64,000 nucleotides of DNA from CADCWK01 sp035944555 (GCA_035944555.1 DASZAY010000029.1:1-64000), one strand, 5' to 3'; positions 10,201 through 18,503 are shown, counted from the first letter of the stretch. Notes: a model not told the origin generated them from the sequence alone. Numbers and translations are program-made.

Positions 10201-10915
10201 TGTGCTGACCCTCGCGGACGCGCCGCCGTCGGACGACTGGACCATGCCGGCCGACCCGGAGCGGGAGATCACCCGGCTCAAGGAGCGACTTCGCCGGATG
10301 GGCTACGTCGGGGACGACGTGATCGGCGAGTACGAGCGCGAGTCAGCCCACCACGCCTTCACCCGCGAGCAGCTCGACGACGTCCAGCGCGCGGCCACAT
10401 CCCTCCGCCAGCTGCTGGCTGAGCTGCACGACACGATGCGGCAGCGGTTCGAGGAGACGTTCGGCCGGGTAGCGGTGGCGTTCAGCCAGGCGTTCACCGA
10501 GCTGTTCGGTGGCGGCACCGCGCGGCTGGTCATGACCAGTTCCGAGGGCAACGGGACGAGCGGGAGTGCCCCCGGCGGGATCGACATCGTCGCCCAGCCG
10601 CCGGGCAAGCGGCTCCAGAACCTGTCGCTGCTCTCCGGCGGCGAACGGTCGCTGACGGCGGCGGCGCTGCTGATCGCGATCCTGCGCGTCAACCCGACCC
10701 CGTTCTGCCTGCTGGACGAGGTCGACGCGGCGCTGGATGAGGCCAACGTCGTCCGGTTCCGGGCCCAGCTCCAGGCGCTGGCGCGCGAGACCCAGGTGAT
10801 CGTCATCACTCATAACCGCGGCACCATCGAGAGTGCCGACACGCTCTACGGGATCACGATGGGCGCGGACGGCGTCTCGAAGACCCTCTCGCTCCGCATG
10901 GCTGCCTCCGACTGA
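7238..10915 (+). CDS. smc: Chromosome segregation protein SMC
   Basis: The protein is ~1225 aa, close to the usual length for bacterial SMC. The Walker A GPNGSGKSN is at ~62-70, two long Ala/Glu/Arg-rich coiled coils flank a hinge (~530-700, with VALGGHLQDVVVD and GGSVTGG), and the ABC signature LSGGERSL lies near 1132 just before the Walker B/D-loop CLLDEVDAALDEAN. SMC dimers, normally with ScpA and ScpB, organise and segregate the chromosome by ATP-dependent DNA loop capture; scpAB are not in this window. The GTG at 7238 was chosen because it follows a good GGAGAGGAG ribosome-binding site. The hinge contains a short Gly/Arg-rich insert (~619-630, RRGGRGRPDAARGG) that looks unusual. Confidence 0.96.
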   Translation: MSATRTDPAQNGLTPATAPLDGSPLPPPSAGPKLTKLEIHGFKSFATRTTIVFERGITAVIGPNGSGKSNVSDAVRWVLGETSQNALRSRKTDDVIFAGGNGRGAMGMAEVTVTFDNSTGWLPSEFAEVTVTRRAFRSGDSNYLINGRRVRLKDVHQLVASLGQSHTVVGQGLMDAALSQRPEERRGLFEHAADLAGLRMKAAEAERNLAEVDSNSTRLNDLMAELEPRLRTLERQARQARDWQSVRDTLAAIQRAHYRELFRAAAELADLARAELEQIETTVRDGEQALAQLVATGDAARQQVQIATQALERADAQIRETAEEAQRVGHQRDLAGERLSALVRRQEDMADTLAGLSEQAATLENERAGVAGRKAEAEASVTEIRTAIAALRRETADVATARTEREREAERLRRLARETERRAGDAQRQAALLAQRAELDGAERERHTNAIAARAERIETARADLATHDAAGVDRDRVQAELADRLTDIAARHDAAVAEVANARKRLADADRELNDATARLRALQHLQESGAGLHAGVRSVMQAARTGDLQGIQGTIGELVALPSRYDTAIEVALGGHLQDVVVDRWADAEAAIAHLRRTRAGRATFQPRDTVRNRRGGRGRPDAARGGHGVHGVASDLVDVDDTLVDIVEALLGRTVVVDDLPAARATLRDLPTGWSTVTLGGEIARAGGSVTGGAQIRETGALARGRELRELPGVIGGLADARDRAAAALAEAERAPAAIAEERRAAEGELAGIRAAAREQAAQRSRLASWLVQLENEQRDAERQRAALETAIAGRADERATIEATVGRLAGERTNLQGELEAAEAALVAAAETAATAERGIGDYQRELATLEERLRSERRREAALAAQRQALDDERATRTERAATLDGEITAVTAQRERLSSEADRLAARLAEAKQRHEPLALDLKRVQAEQARIAQAIDAGRRAQVETERARGEASRAEGEARADLTAIELRIAEDLGLDEPATVLTLADAPPSDDWTMPADPEREITRLKERLRRMGYVGDDVIGEYERESAHHAFTREQLDDVQRAATSLRQLLAELHDTMRQRFEETFGRVAVAFSQAFTELFGGGTARLVMTSSEGNGTSGSAPGGIDIVAQPPGKRLQNLSLLSGGERSLTAAALLIAILRVNPTPFCLLDEVDAALDEANVVRFRAQLQALARETQVIVITHNRGTIESADTLYGITMGADGVSKTLSLRMAASD

Positions 10916-11015
10916 TCTACGCGGTGTCACGATGCGCTCCTGGGCGCGCTTGTACGGGACATGCGTTACCTGCAGTGGGCGGGACAGTTGACCCTGCCCC
11001 GATCGGAGTCAGCCC

Positions 11016-11261
11016 ATGCCGACCGTTCCGCTTCCCATCGCCAGCAAGCGAGCCGTCCACCGGGCCCTGCTTGCCGACGGCTGGGTAGACGTCTCTCGGC
11101 CACGCAGCGATCACTTCATGCTGGAGCACCCGGACCGACCCGGCCGGCGGATCCGGCTATCGCACGGCACCAAGCCGCTCTCCAAGCCGGTGATCAACCA
11201 CATCATCGAGCAGGGGGGTTACACCCGGGAGTCGTTCACCGCCCTGCTCGACCGGACCTGA
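11016..11261 (+). CDS. HicA-like mRNA interferase, no HicB partner
   Basis: This is an 81-residue basic protein with the HicA/YcfA layout: a helix ending ADGWVDVSR, a strand pair with DHFMLEHPDRPGRR, an SHGTKPLSK turn, and a C-terminal NHIIEQGGYTRESFTALL helix that closely follows the family pattern. The His in RSDHF sits where the catalytic His of the double-stranded-RNA-binding fold is expected. HicA proteins cut mRNA and are normally neutralised by an adjacent HicB; neither neighbour (smc, crcB) is a HicB, so this copy is solitary. A GGAG site precedes the ATG. It could be a domesticated RNA-binding protein rather than an active toxin. Confidence 0.65.
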   Translation: MPTVPLPIASKRAVHRALLADGWVDVSRPRSDHFMLEHPDRPGRRIRLSHGTKPLSKPVINHIIEQGGYTRESFTALLDRT

Positions 11262-11290
11262 GCCCCGCTGGCATCTGCTTGGCAGTCACC

Positions 11291-11674
11291 TCAGCCACTC
11301 AGCCCTGACCACCGCACGGCGACGATGCCGAGTGCGCAGGCAAGGATGCCGAGCCCGTTGCTCAGCAGGACATAGAGGAGGGCTCGGCCGCCGTGGCCGT
11401 CCTGGATGAGCTGGATCGTCTCGTACGAGAACGCGCTGAAGGTGGTGTATCCACCGAGGAACCCGGTCACGATGGCAAGCCGCCAGGCCGGATCGGGAAC
11501 GCCACGCTGGATCAGGATCGTGCTGATCAACCCAATCAGGAACGATCCGGTGACATTGACCAGCAGGGTGTGGGCGGGAAACGCCGCCCCGAACCAGCGC
11601 CCGGCGAGCGAACCAATGCCATAGCGGGCACACGCGCCCGCGCCACCACCGACGAAGATCAGCAGCCAAGCCAT
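11291..11674 (-). CDS. crcB: Fluoride channel CrcB/Fluc
   Basis: This is a small membrane protein of ~127 aa with four hydrophobic helices and the family signatures GGGAGACARYGIG, LLVNVTGSFLIG and GFLGGYTTFSAFSYE. The Asn and the Thr-Phe-Ser stretches line the fluoride pore in known Fluc channels, which work as antiparallel dimers and export toxic fluoride. The start at MAWLLIF (11674) gives a normal N-terminus; an upstream Met at 11698 adds eight residues. Some bacteria carry two adjacent crcB genes; only one is seen here. I looked for a fluoride riboswitch upstream and did not find a convincing one. Confidence 0.92.
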   Translation of the reverse strand: MAWLLIFVGGGAGACARYGIGSLAGRWFGAAFPAHTLLVNVTGSFLIGLISTILIQRGVPDPAWRLAIVTGFLGGYTTFSAFSYETIQLIQDGHGGRALLYVLLSNGLGILACALGIVAVRWSGLSG

Positions 11675-11817
11675 GGCGGCGCGCCTTCCCGGTTCCACCT
11701 TCGACCCGGAGTCACCAATGGAACGTATCCTGCGTTACATGATCGATTGGGACGCCTACCGGACAAGGTCTGTCCACGAGCCGCCCGACATCTGACGGAC
11801 TGTACCGCGGACAGGCA

Positions 11818-12426
11818 ATGACGACGCTAACTTTTCCAGTCACATCCCAAGGCGACGAAACCTTCGGTCCTGGCGTAGGCGCCCGGGCCAGGGACGCCCA
11901 GGTCCGCGATGAGCGCTCCATGCCCGTCCATTTGGCCGAGCTGTGGGTCGACGTCCCGCGGGCACTGATGCTTGTCTTCGTCCGCCAGTATGGGTGTCCT
12001 CTGTGCCGCGCGCAGGTGGAGTCCCTTGGCCGGATGCGCGACGAGTTCGCCGCCGCCGGGGTCGATGTCGCCATCATCGGACAGGGAACTCCCGCCGAGG
12101 CCACCCGCTTCCGCGACGAGATGCACCTGCCCTTCCCCGTCTTCTCGGACGACAGCCGGTCTGCCTTCGCGACCTACGGCCTGCAGGATGGATCGCTGGA
12201 ACAGGTCTTCGGTCTGACGCCGGGTCGTCCGTTCCTCCGGGCGATGCTCCGGGGTCATCTGCCTGGCCGGACGGTCGGGAGTGTCCGCCAGCTCCCCGGG
12301 ACCTTCGTCATCGACCGCGATGGCATCGTCCGGATGGCCCACCCTGGTGCCAACGCGGCCGATGTGCCGGACGTGTCCCAGCTGCTGGCCCGGATCGTGG
12401 CCACGATGCCGCTGCCCACATCCTGA
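11818..12426 (+). CDS. AhpC/TSA-family thioredoxin-fold protein (peroxiredoxin-like)
   Basis: This is a 202-aa cytoplasmic protein. After the first strand (ALMLVFVRQYGCPLCRAQV, ~50-68) comes a CPLC motif in the position of the redox-active Cys of peroxiredoxin-like AhpC/TSA proteins, then a helix with Arg residues, VDVAIIGQG and PFPVFSDDSRSAFATYGL, and a late cis-Pro segment QLPGTFVIDRDG. This fits the thioredoxin fold that reduces peroxides or disulfides. The CxxC form with only a short N-terminal segment resembles the PRXL2/AhpC-TSA subgroup, whose substrates are poorly defined. It stands alone between crcB (divergent) and the ABC importer genes. Confidence 0.8.
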   Translation: MTTLTFPVTSQGDETFGPGVGARARDAQVRDERSMPVHLAELWVDVPRALMLVFVRQYGCPLCRAQVESLGRMRDEFAAAGVDVAIIGQGTPAEATRFRDEMHLPFPVFSDDSRSAFATYGLQDGSLEQVFGLTPGRPFLRAMLRGHLPGRTVGSVRQLPGTFVIDRDGIVRMAHPGANAADVPDVSQLLARIVATMPLPTS

Positions 12427-12700
12427 ACAATTAACCCGCAGGTCTTTAGTCAGATTGCCCAGAATCTCGCCGCCCGATGCCACGTCGGAGGGGTGTGTTT
12501 GGTAGTATCCGTCCGGTATCTCCCCATTCTCTCGCCCACAGCCTGGTCCGCCCCGCCCCCTGGCGGGATCGTGTGGCCCGGTGCGGGGTGAATCGGAGGA
12601 GTCCGGCCGGGAGCAGGCACGCGCCCGGCCCCGCGCGCCCGGTCTCGTCCGGTGTCGCGCCGCAGGCCAGCCCCTCGGCGGGCGACAAGGGAGTGACCTC

Positions 12701-13840
12701 GTGAGCTTCGACACCCTCTCCACCGTGACCAATGTCCGTCGCATCAACCGCCGGACCGTGCTGGGCGGCCTCGCGCTCGCCCCGGCCATGGCCGCGCTCG
12801 GCCTCTCGGCGGTCGGCGCCCGCGCCCAGGACGGCGGCCAGATCACCATGATCACCGACACGGCCGGGATCGGCGACGGCAACTTCAATGACCTGTCCTG
12901 GGCCGGTGTCCAGGCCGCGGCCGCCGAGTTCGGCTACACCGCCACCTACCTCGAATCCCTCGACCAGAGCAACTACTACCCGAACCTGGTCGAAGCCGCC
13001 GAGACCAGCGTCATCGTGATCGCCGTCGGCTTCCTGCTCGTCGACGCCGTCGCCGAGGTCGCGCCGCAGTTCCCGGACATCCCGTTCGTGATCCTCGATG
13101 CGGTCGTCGAGGCCGACAACGTCGAGTCCTATGTGTTCAAGGAGCAGGAGGGCGGCTTCCTCGGTGGTGTCGCCGCAGCACTGTACAGCCAGTCCAAGAT
13201 CCTCGGCATCGTCGGTGGCGAGGAGATCCCGCCGGTCGTCCGCTATGAGGTCGGCTTTACCGCCGGTGCCCGGACGATCCTGGGCAACGACTGGCAGCCG
13301 CTGGTCAACTACGTCGGCTCGTTCGGCGACCCGGCCGGTGGCCTGTCCGCCGCCTCCGCCCAGTACGATCAGGGCGCCGACATCATCTTCCCGATCGCCG
13401 GCCTGACCAATAACGGGATCTTCGAGGCGGCGCGCACCCGTGGCCTTGCCAACTCCGTCATCGGCGTCGATTCCGACCAGTCTGCCATCGGCGCCAACGA
13501 GCAGATCTTCTTCATCGGCAAGGCGCTCGACGTCGCCGTGATCGACGCTGTCCGCGACCTGTCCGAGGGCACCTTCGAGGGTGGCATCAACAACCTCGGC
13601 CTGATCGAGGACGGCACGGGCATCGGCGACCCGGCCGGCAAGCTCTCCGCGGACATCACCGCGACCGTCGCAGCCTACGAGGCCGCGATCGTGTCCGGTG
13701 AGATCGTCGTCCCGGTCGATCGCGACACGCTGGCCGCCTTCACTCCGGTGGTCCTTGATGTCGCTACTGGCACCCCGGCTGCTGGCACCCCGGCTGCTGG
13801 CACCCCGGCTGCCACCCCCGAGGCGACGCCCGCGTCCTAA
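12701..13840 (+). CDS. BMP-family (nucleoside-type) ABC transporter substrate-binding protein
   Basis: This protein of ~379 aa begins with a Tat-type signal: NRRTVLGGL followed by a hydrophobic stretch ending ARAQD, so it should be exported folded. The mature part matches the BMP/PnrA family of periplasmic-binding folds: GIGDGNFNDLSWAGV, VIVIAVGFLLVDAV, EGGFLGGVAAAL and IGVDSDQSAIG. These proteins bind purine nucleosides or related small molecules and deliver them to ABC importers; the ATPase and both permeases follow directly. There is no lipobox Cys, and the C-terminus has an Ala/Thr/Pro/Gly repeat tail. GTG 12701 was chosen because a GGGAG site precedes it and the signal peptide is then complete. 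Confidence 0.9.
   Translation: MSFDTLSTVTNVRRINRRTVLGGLALAPAMAALGLSAVGARAQDGGQITMITDTAGIGDGNFNDLSWAGVQAAAAEFGYTATYLESLDQSNYYPNLVEAAETSVIVIAVGFLLVDAVAEVAPQFPDIPFVILDAVVEADNVESYVFKEQEGGFLGGVAAALYSQSKILGIVGGEEIPPVVRYEVGFTAGARTILGNDWQPLVNYVGSFGDPAGGLSAASAQYDQGADIIFPIAGLTNNGIFEAARTRGLANSVIGVDSDQSAIGANEQIFFIGKALDVAVIDAVRDLSEGTFEGGINNLGLIEDGTGIGDPAGKLSADITATVAAYEAAIVSGEIVVPVDRDTLAAFTPVVLDVATGTPAAGTPAAGTPAATPEATPAS
13769..13813 (+). repeat. Three tandem 15-bp units coding GTPAA
   Basis: Three consecutive copies of a 15-base unit (13769-13783, 13784-13798, 13799-13813) encode a flexible GTPAA tail at the end of the binding protein. Copy number probably varies between strains. Confidence 0.85.
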
Positions 13841-13896
13841 GGCGTCTCCCAGGGACATGGTCGGTCCGCTGACCGTCCCGTGACCACGTTCCACAA

Positions 13897-13938
13897 CCGC
13901 CCGGACGGGGAGCCCTGTGGGGATTCCCGTCCGGGCGG
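13897..13938 (+). terminator. Intra-operon hairpin after the binding-protein gene
   Basis: A perfect 13-bp stem (13897-13909 with 13926-13938) with a 16-nt loop has no T-tract. Placed between the binding protein and the ATPase gene, it probably lowers read-through or protects the upstream transcript, giving excess binding protein. Confidence 0.65.
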
Positions 13939-14048
13939 TCGCATGTCCCGCCCCGCCCCGGTCGACCTGCGGCTGCGGGGTATCATGCCCACCTACGACT
14001 CTGACTTCCGCCACGCGAACAGGAGCCACGCGCTCCGCGGGAACACCG

Positions 14049-15704
14049 ATGACGCAGGAGCCCCTCGCCCCGGCCGGGTCCCAGGCCAGGTCTGACCTCG
14101 CCACCAGCCCCGGCACCTACGCCGTCGAGATGCGCGGCATCGTCAAGCGGTTCCCCAATGGCGTCGTCGCCAATGACGGAATCGATCTGCTGGTTCGTCC
14201 TGGCGAGATCCATGCCCTGCTCGGAGAGAACGGGGCCGGCAAGTCGACCCTGATGAACATCCTGTTCGGGATCCACCACCCGGACGAGGGGACCATTGCC
14301 GTCAACGGCGCGCCCGCCACCCACCGTGGCCCGCGGGAGGCCGTCAATCACGGCCTCGGCATGGTGCACCAGCACTTCATGCTGATCCCCCGGTTCACGG
14401 TCGCCGAGAACATCATCCTCGGACAGGAGCAGCGGGTCTCGCCCGGCTTCACCCTGGATCGTGCCGCCGCAGCCCGCCACGTCCGCGAACTGGCTGACGG
14501 TTACGGGCTCCACGTCGACCCGGACGCCCGCGTCGGCGACCTGCCGGTCGGCATGCAGCAACGGGTCGAGATCCTCCGCGCCCTCTACCAGGGCGGCCGG
14601 ATCCTGATCCTGGACGAGCCGACGGCGCTGCTCACCCCGCAGGAAGTCGACGATCTCTATGTCGTTCTGAACCGGCTGCGGGCCGGTGGCGCGACGATCA
14701 TCTTCATCACCCACAAGCTGCGCGAGGTCGCCGCCGTCAGCGACCGGGTCACCGTCATCCGGCGGGGCCGGACAGTCGGGACCCGCGACACGAAGGACAC
14801 GACCGCCTCGTCGTTGGCCGAGCTGATGGTCGGGCGGGGCGTCTCGCTGACGGTCGACCGGCCGGAGGCCCACCCCGGCGCCCCGGTTCTCGTCGCACGG
14901 GACCTGCGGGTCGGCCCGGTCGGTTCGGGTGCGCTCAGGGATGTCTCGTTCGCCATCAACCGGGGCGAGATCGTCGGCCTAGCCGGGGTAGAAGGCAATG
15001 GACAGGCGGAGCTGATCGAGGTCCTGTCCGGAATCCGCCGGCCCGATCACGGCACCATCGAGCTGGACGGCCGCGACGTGACCGGATTGAACCCCGAGCG
15101 CCGCCGCCGCCGGGGCCTGTCGTATATCCCCGAGGACCGCCACGAGCGCGGCCTCGTCCTGGACTTCTCGCTGACAGAGAACGTCATGCTCGGCAGGACC
15201 GACACACGTCCGTTCAGCCGCGGTGGCTGGCTGAACGTCGGGGCCGCCCGCCGGATCACCCGCGACCTGATGAGCCGGTTCGACGTCCGTGCCCCGGACG
15301 ACGGAACCCCGGCCCGGTCGCTCTCCGGCGGCAACCAGCAGAAGCTGATCATCGCCCGCGAGCTGTTCCGCGGGCCGGACGTGCTGCTGGCCTGCCAGCC
15401 CACCCGCGGCCTGGACGTCGGCGCGATCGAGTTCGTCCACAAGCAGCTGGTCGCCGAGCGAGACCTCGGACGCGGGGTCCTGCTGGTCTCATTCGACCTG
15501 GACGAGATCTACGACCTCAGCGACCGGATCCTGGTGATGTATGACGGGAGGATCGTCGGCGACTTCCCCGGCGGTCAGCTGAGCCGCACCCGTGCCGGGC
15601 TGCTGATGGGTGGCCGGACCGATGACACCGGTCCGGTGGTCGACGAGCGGGGCGATGTCCATGTCGATCCCGAAGGGGAGGTAGTCGGCAATGTCCCGGC
15701 TTAG
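14049..15704 (+). CDS. Double-domain ABC ATPase of a nucleoside/sugar-type importer
   Basis: This protein of ~551 aa has two fused ATP-binding cassettes like RbsA/YufO. Domain 1 has a normal Walker A (GENGAGKST), a variant signature (LPVGMQQRVEIL) and Walker B ILILDEPTALLTP. Domain 2 has a degenerate Walker A (GVEGNGQAE), a signature LSGGNQQKLIIAREL and CQPTRGLDVG in place of the usual Walker B Glu region. This asymmetry is typical of the family. It energises the two permeases that follow; its stop overlaps the next start by 14 bases. The ATG at 14049 (MTQEP) gives a normal N-terminus; earlier in-frame codons look non-coding. Confidence 0.93.
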   Translation: MTQEPLAPAGSQARSDLATSPGTYAVEMRGIVKRFPNGVVANDGIDLLVRPGEIHALLGENGAGKSTLMNILFGIHHPDEGTIAVNGAPATHRGPREAVNHGLGMVHQHFMLIPRFTVAENIILGQEQRVSPGFTLDRAAAARHVRELADGYGLHVDPDARVGDLPVGMQQRVEILRALYQGGRILILDEPTALLTPQEVDDLYVVLNRLRAGGATIIFITHKLREVAAVSDRVTVIRRGRTVGTRDTKDTTASSLAELMVGRGVSLTVDRPEAHPGAPVLVARDLRVGPVGSGALRDVSFAINRGEIVGLAGVEGNGQAELIEVLSGIRRPDHGTIELDGRDVTGLNPERRRRRGLSYIPEDRHERGLVLDFSLTENVMLGRTDTRPFSRGGWLNVGAARRITRDLMSRFDVRAPDDGTPARSLSGGNQQKLIIARELFRGPDVLLACQPTRGLDVGAIEFVHKQLVAERDLGRGVLLVSFDLDEIYDLSDRILVMYDGRIVGDFPGGQLSRTRAGLLMGGRTDDTGPVVDERGDVHVDPEGEVVGNVPA

Positions 15705-16797
15705 CGGTTCGCTCGCGGCGATCGGGCTGTCGCTGCTCGCGGTCGTCATCGCCTTCGTCGTCGGCGCCGTCGTGATCCTGCTGTCCGGAGGCAACCCGGT
15801 CTCAGCCTACCAGGCACTGCTGGACGGGTCGCTCGGTGGTCGGCGCCAGGTCGCCGAGACCCTGATCGCCGCGACCCCGCTGGCGCTGGGCGGGCTGGCA
15901 TTCGCGGTCGCATCGCGGGCCGGCCTGTTCAACATCGGTGTCGAGGGCCAGCTGTTCACCGGCTCGCTCGCGGCCGGGCTGGTCGCCGCGACCGACCTCG
16001 GGGTCTCGACGGCGCTCCATATCACCGCCGTCGTGCTGGCGGCCATGGTCGTCGGGGGGCTCTGGGGCGCAATCCCCGGTGCCCTGCTGGCGAAGACCGG
16101 CGCCTCGGTCGTGATCACGACGATCATGCTCAACTACATCGCCTACCGGATCTCGTACTTCGCAGTCGGGCAGGACAGCTGGCTGCCCGTCGAGCCGGAG
16201 CGCAACGGCACCCAGCGGGCGCTGGAAACCGCACGATTCCCGATCCTGCTGGATGGCACCCGCCTCCACGTCGGCGTGCTGCTGATCCCGGTCGCCGCGC
16301 TGCTCGTCTGGCTGATCCTGTTCCGGACGACGTTTGGCTACCGACTCCGGACCGTTGGCCTCAGCCGGGGAGCCTCGGACTACGCCGGGATCCGCTGGGG
16401 CTGGATGATCGTCGGGACGATGGCGCTCAGCGGGGCGCTGGCCGGCATGGCGGGCGCGCTTGACCTGGCTGGCGTCACCGGTCGCCACAGCAACCCGAAC
16501 CCCGGCTATGGCTTCACGGCGATCGCGGTCGCGCTGGCCGGACGCAACCACCCGGCGGGAGTGCTGCTCGCCGCACTGCTGTTCGGCATGCTGTCGTCCG
16601 GCGCGGTCCGGATGCAGAGCGCGGCGGGGATCTCCTCCCAGCTGGTCCAGATTCTCCAGGCGCTGGTCATCCTCGCCGTCGCCGCGACCGGCGCCCTCGC
16701 CCACTACCGGCTCGGCCGTTTCTTCCGGCGCGGCACCCCGACCCGCCCCTCGACCAATTCCGGGACCGGCACGTCCGACACGCAGGTGGCGAGCTGA
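15691..16797 (+). CDS. ABC importer permease (YufP/BmpC-like)
   Basis: This 368-aa membrane protein has about eight to ten hydrophobic segments and the branched-chain/ribose-type permease signature GLFNIGVEGQLFTGSLAAG (~73-91). A second landmark is ASDYAGIRWGWMIVGTMALSGALAGMAGAL, the loop that contacts the ATPase, split here by a hydrophobic helix. It forms the translocation pathway with the permease encoded at 16876. The start overlaps the ATPase gene by 14 bases, which suggests translational coupling. The C-terminus ends in a short Ser/Thr/Pro-rich tail. Confidence 0.93.
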   Translation: MSRLSGSLAAIGLSLLAVVIAFVVGAVVILLSGGNPVSAYQALLDGSLGGRRQVAETLIAATPLALGGLAFAVASRAGLFNIGVEGQLFTGSLAAGLVAATDLGVSTALHITAVVLAAMVVGGLWGAIPGALLAKTGASVVITTIMLNYIAYRISYFAVGQDSWLPVEPERNGTQRALETARFPILLDGTRLHVGVLLIPVAALLVWLILFRTTFGYRLRTVGLSRGASDYAGIRWGWMIVGTMALSGALAGMAGALDLAGVTGRHSNPNPGYGFTAIAVALAGRNHPAGVLLAALLFGMLSSGAVRMQSAAGISSQLVQILQALVILAVAATGALAHYRLGRFFRRGTPTRPSTNSGTGTSDTQVAS

Positions 16798-16875
16798 GAT
16801 GGTGAGCCGACGACCTGTCGCCCGGACCGGGTGTCCCGATTCCCCTGATTCCCCTAGCCGGCCGGTGGAGGTAGC

Positions 16876-17751
16876 GTGGACGATTTCCTGACACTGGGGC
16901 TGCTCTGGGCCACGCTCCGCGCCGCTGCCCCACTACTGCTCACGGCCCTGGGAGGGCTGATTTCGGAGCGCTCCGGCGTGGTCAACATCGGTCTCGAGGG
17001 GCTGATGCTGATCGGCGCGTTCGGCGCGGCGATCGGCTCCTACTACACCGGGAATGCCCTGCTCGGGCTGCTGATCGGCTGCCTCTGCGCGCTGGCGCTC
17101 GGGGGCATCCATGCGGTCTGGTGTATCAGCCTGCGGGGCGACCAGATCGTGGCGGGCACGGCGATCAACATCCTCGGTCTGGCTATCCCGGCCTATCTCA
17201 GCACGCAGCTGTTCCAGACATCCGGTCGCACTCCGGACGCCGCCAAGCTGTTCTCGTTCGGCAACGGCATTCACCTGCTGGTCCCGGTTGCCTTCATCCT
17301 CGTCCCGATCATCTGGTTCTACCTCGCCCGGACGCGGGGCGGTCTCCGGCTGCAGGCAGCCGGCGAAGACCCCAAGGCGGCCGAGAGCGTCGGGATCGCC
17401 GTCAACCGGACCCGCTACATCGCCGTACTGACCGGCGCGGTCCTCGGCGGGCTGGGTGGGGCCTGCCTGTCGCTGGGCGACCTGTCGTTCTACACCAACG
17501 ACATGAGCCAGGGCCGTGGCTTCATCGCGCTGGCAGCCGTAATCTTCGGCAACTGGACGCCGGTCGGGACCCTGATCGCGACGCTGCTATTCGGTGGCGC
17601 GCTGGCGATCCAGATCCAGGCGCAGGCGGCCGGCCTGCCGATCAACACCGAGATCCTGATCGCGCTGCCCTACATCCTGACGCTGATCGCGATCACGGGC
17701 CTGCTCCGCAAGTCCATTCCGCCCGCAGGTCTCGGTCGCCACGCGACCTGA
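16876..17751 (+). CDS. ABC importer permease (YufQ/BmpD-like)
   Basis: This 291-aa membrane protein is the second half of the pore. It has the family landmark SERSGVVNIGLEGLMLIGAF (~32-51) and the coupling-loop region GEDPKAAESVGIAVNRTRY followed by GAVLGGLGGACLSLG. The GTG at 16876 follows a clear GGAGGT ribosome-binding site 78 bases after the previous stop. With the binding protein and ATPase it completes a four-gene importer; by family the likely cargo is purine nucleosides, but the sequence alone does not prove the substrate. Confidence 0.93.
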   Translation: MDDFLTLGLLWATLRAAAPLLLTALGGLISERSGVVNIGLEGLMLIGAFGAAIGSYYTGNALLGLLIGCLCALALGGIHAVWCISLRGDQIVAGTAINILGLAIPAYLSTQLFQTSGRTPDAAKLFSFGNGIHLLVPVAFILVPIIWFYLARTRGGLRLQAAGEDPKAAESVGIAVNRTRYIAVLTGAVLGGLGGACLSLGDLSFYTNDMSQGRGFIALAAVIFGNWTPVGTLIATLLFGGALAIQIQAQAAGLPINTEILIALPYILTLIAITGLLRKSIPPAGLGRHAT

Positions 17752-17778
17752 CAGGGATCCCTTCCATCTGATGGGAAA

Positions 17779-17810
17779 GAGGGGTCTGCCGTCGCGACGG
17801 CGGGCCCCTC
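17779..17810. terminator. Terminator between the ABC operon and the converging TetR gene
   Basis: A near-perfect hairpin has 16-base arms at 17779-17794 and 17795-17810 with two mismatches. It lies 27 bases after the permease stop and directly before the TetR stop on the other strand. Confidence 0.75.
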
Positions 17811-17812
17811 CT

Positions 17813-18496
17813 TCATGTCGTCCCTGTTTCCCGCCCGGCGAGCATTGCGTGTGCCCCGGCGAAGAGCAGATCGAGCCCGAAGGCGAAGTCGGCGTCGTGA
17901 TCCGGAGGCCCGAGCGCGGACACGAGCCGGGCAACCTCCGGGAACGTGTCGGCGTCCGCGGTCACCCCCAATGCCTCTCCCTCGAGGACGAAGCCGCGCA
18001 GTTCAGAGAGCGCGAACCCAATGGCGTAATCCGACAGCAGGCGGAACAACCGGAGCGCATCGGGCCCGCCCAGCCCCTCTCGCCGCATCAGGGCCAGGAA
18101 TTGGTCGACCAGGTGCGCCTCGGCAAGTGCCCGCGGCGCCCGCTCCAGCGCCATGGCGAACAGCGCCGGGTGCCGCCGGGCCAGATCCCGGATCGACTGG
18201 AGCGCCGCCCGGGCCGCCTGTTCCCAGTTGGTGTCGTCCGGCTTGAGGGTGATCTCACCGATCAGGTGCTCGGCCACGGCATCGAGCAGCGAGTCCTTCC
18301 CCGGGAAGTACCGGTAGAGCGCCATCGCCTCGACGCCGAGCTCGCGACCGACGCGTGCCATCGTCAGGCTTTCCAGCCCACCGCGATCGGCGACCGCGAT
18401 CGCGGCCAGCACGATTCCCTCCGCGCTGATTCGTGCGATTCGCGGCAAACCGACCTTCCCCTTCGCTGCCCGGCCTCGATCCGCCCGCAACCACAA
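17813..18496 (-). CDS. TetR-family repressor
   Basis: This 227-aa protein has an N-terminal helix-turn-helix: LTMARVGRELGVEAMALYRYF (~43-63, broken by the conserved Gly) carries the recognition helix. An all-helical ligand-binding part of the TetR_C_1 type follows. It is divergent from a small membrane protein gene (18565), and a perfect dyad at 18504-18518 lies between them, so it most likely represses itself and that neighbour until a small hydrophobic ligand binds. The start is TTG at 18494-18496; no better ATG or GTG precedes the HTH. The ligand is unknown. Confidence 0.85.
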   Translation of the reverse strand: MWLRADRGRAAKGKVGLPRIARISAEGIVLAAIAVADRGGLESLTMARVGRELGVEAMALYRYFPGKDSLLDAVAEHLIGEITLKPDDTNWEQAARAALQSIRDLARRHPALFAMALERAPRALAEAHLVDQFLALMRREGLGGPDALRLFRLLSDYAIGFALSELRGFVLEGEALGVTADADTFPEVARLVSALGPPDHDADFAFGLDLLFAGAHAMLAGRETGTT

Positions 18497-18503
18497 GCCG
18501 ATA

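Noticed and set aside
11675..11760. Possible fluoride riboswitch upstream of crcB
   Set aside because: One stretch resembles the TGATGACTCC-type end of the known motif, but the conserved 5' half (GGNGATGG...) and the pairing are missing.
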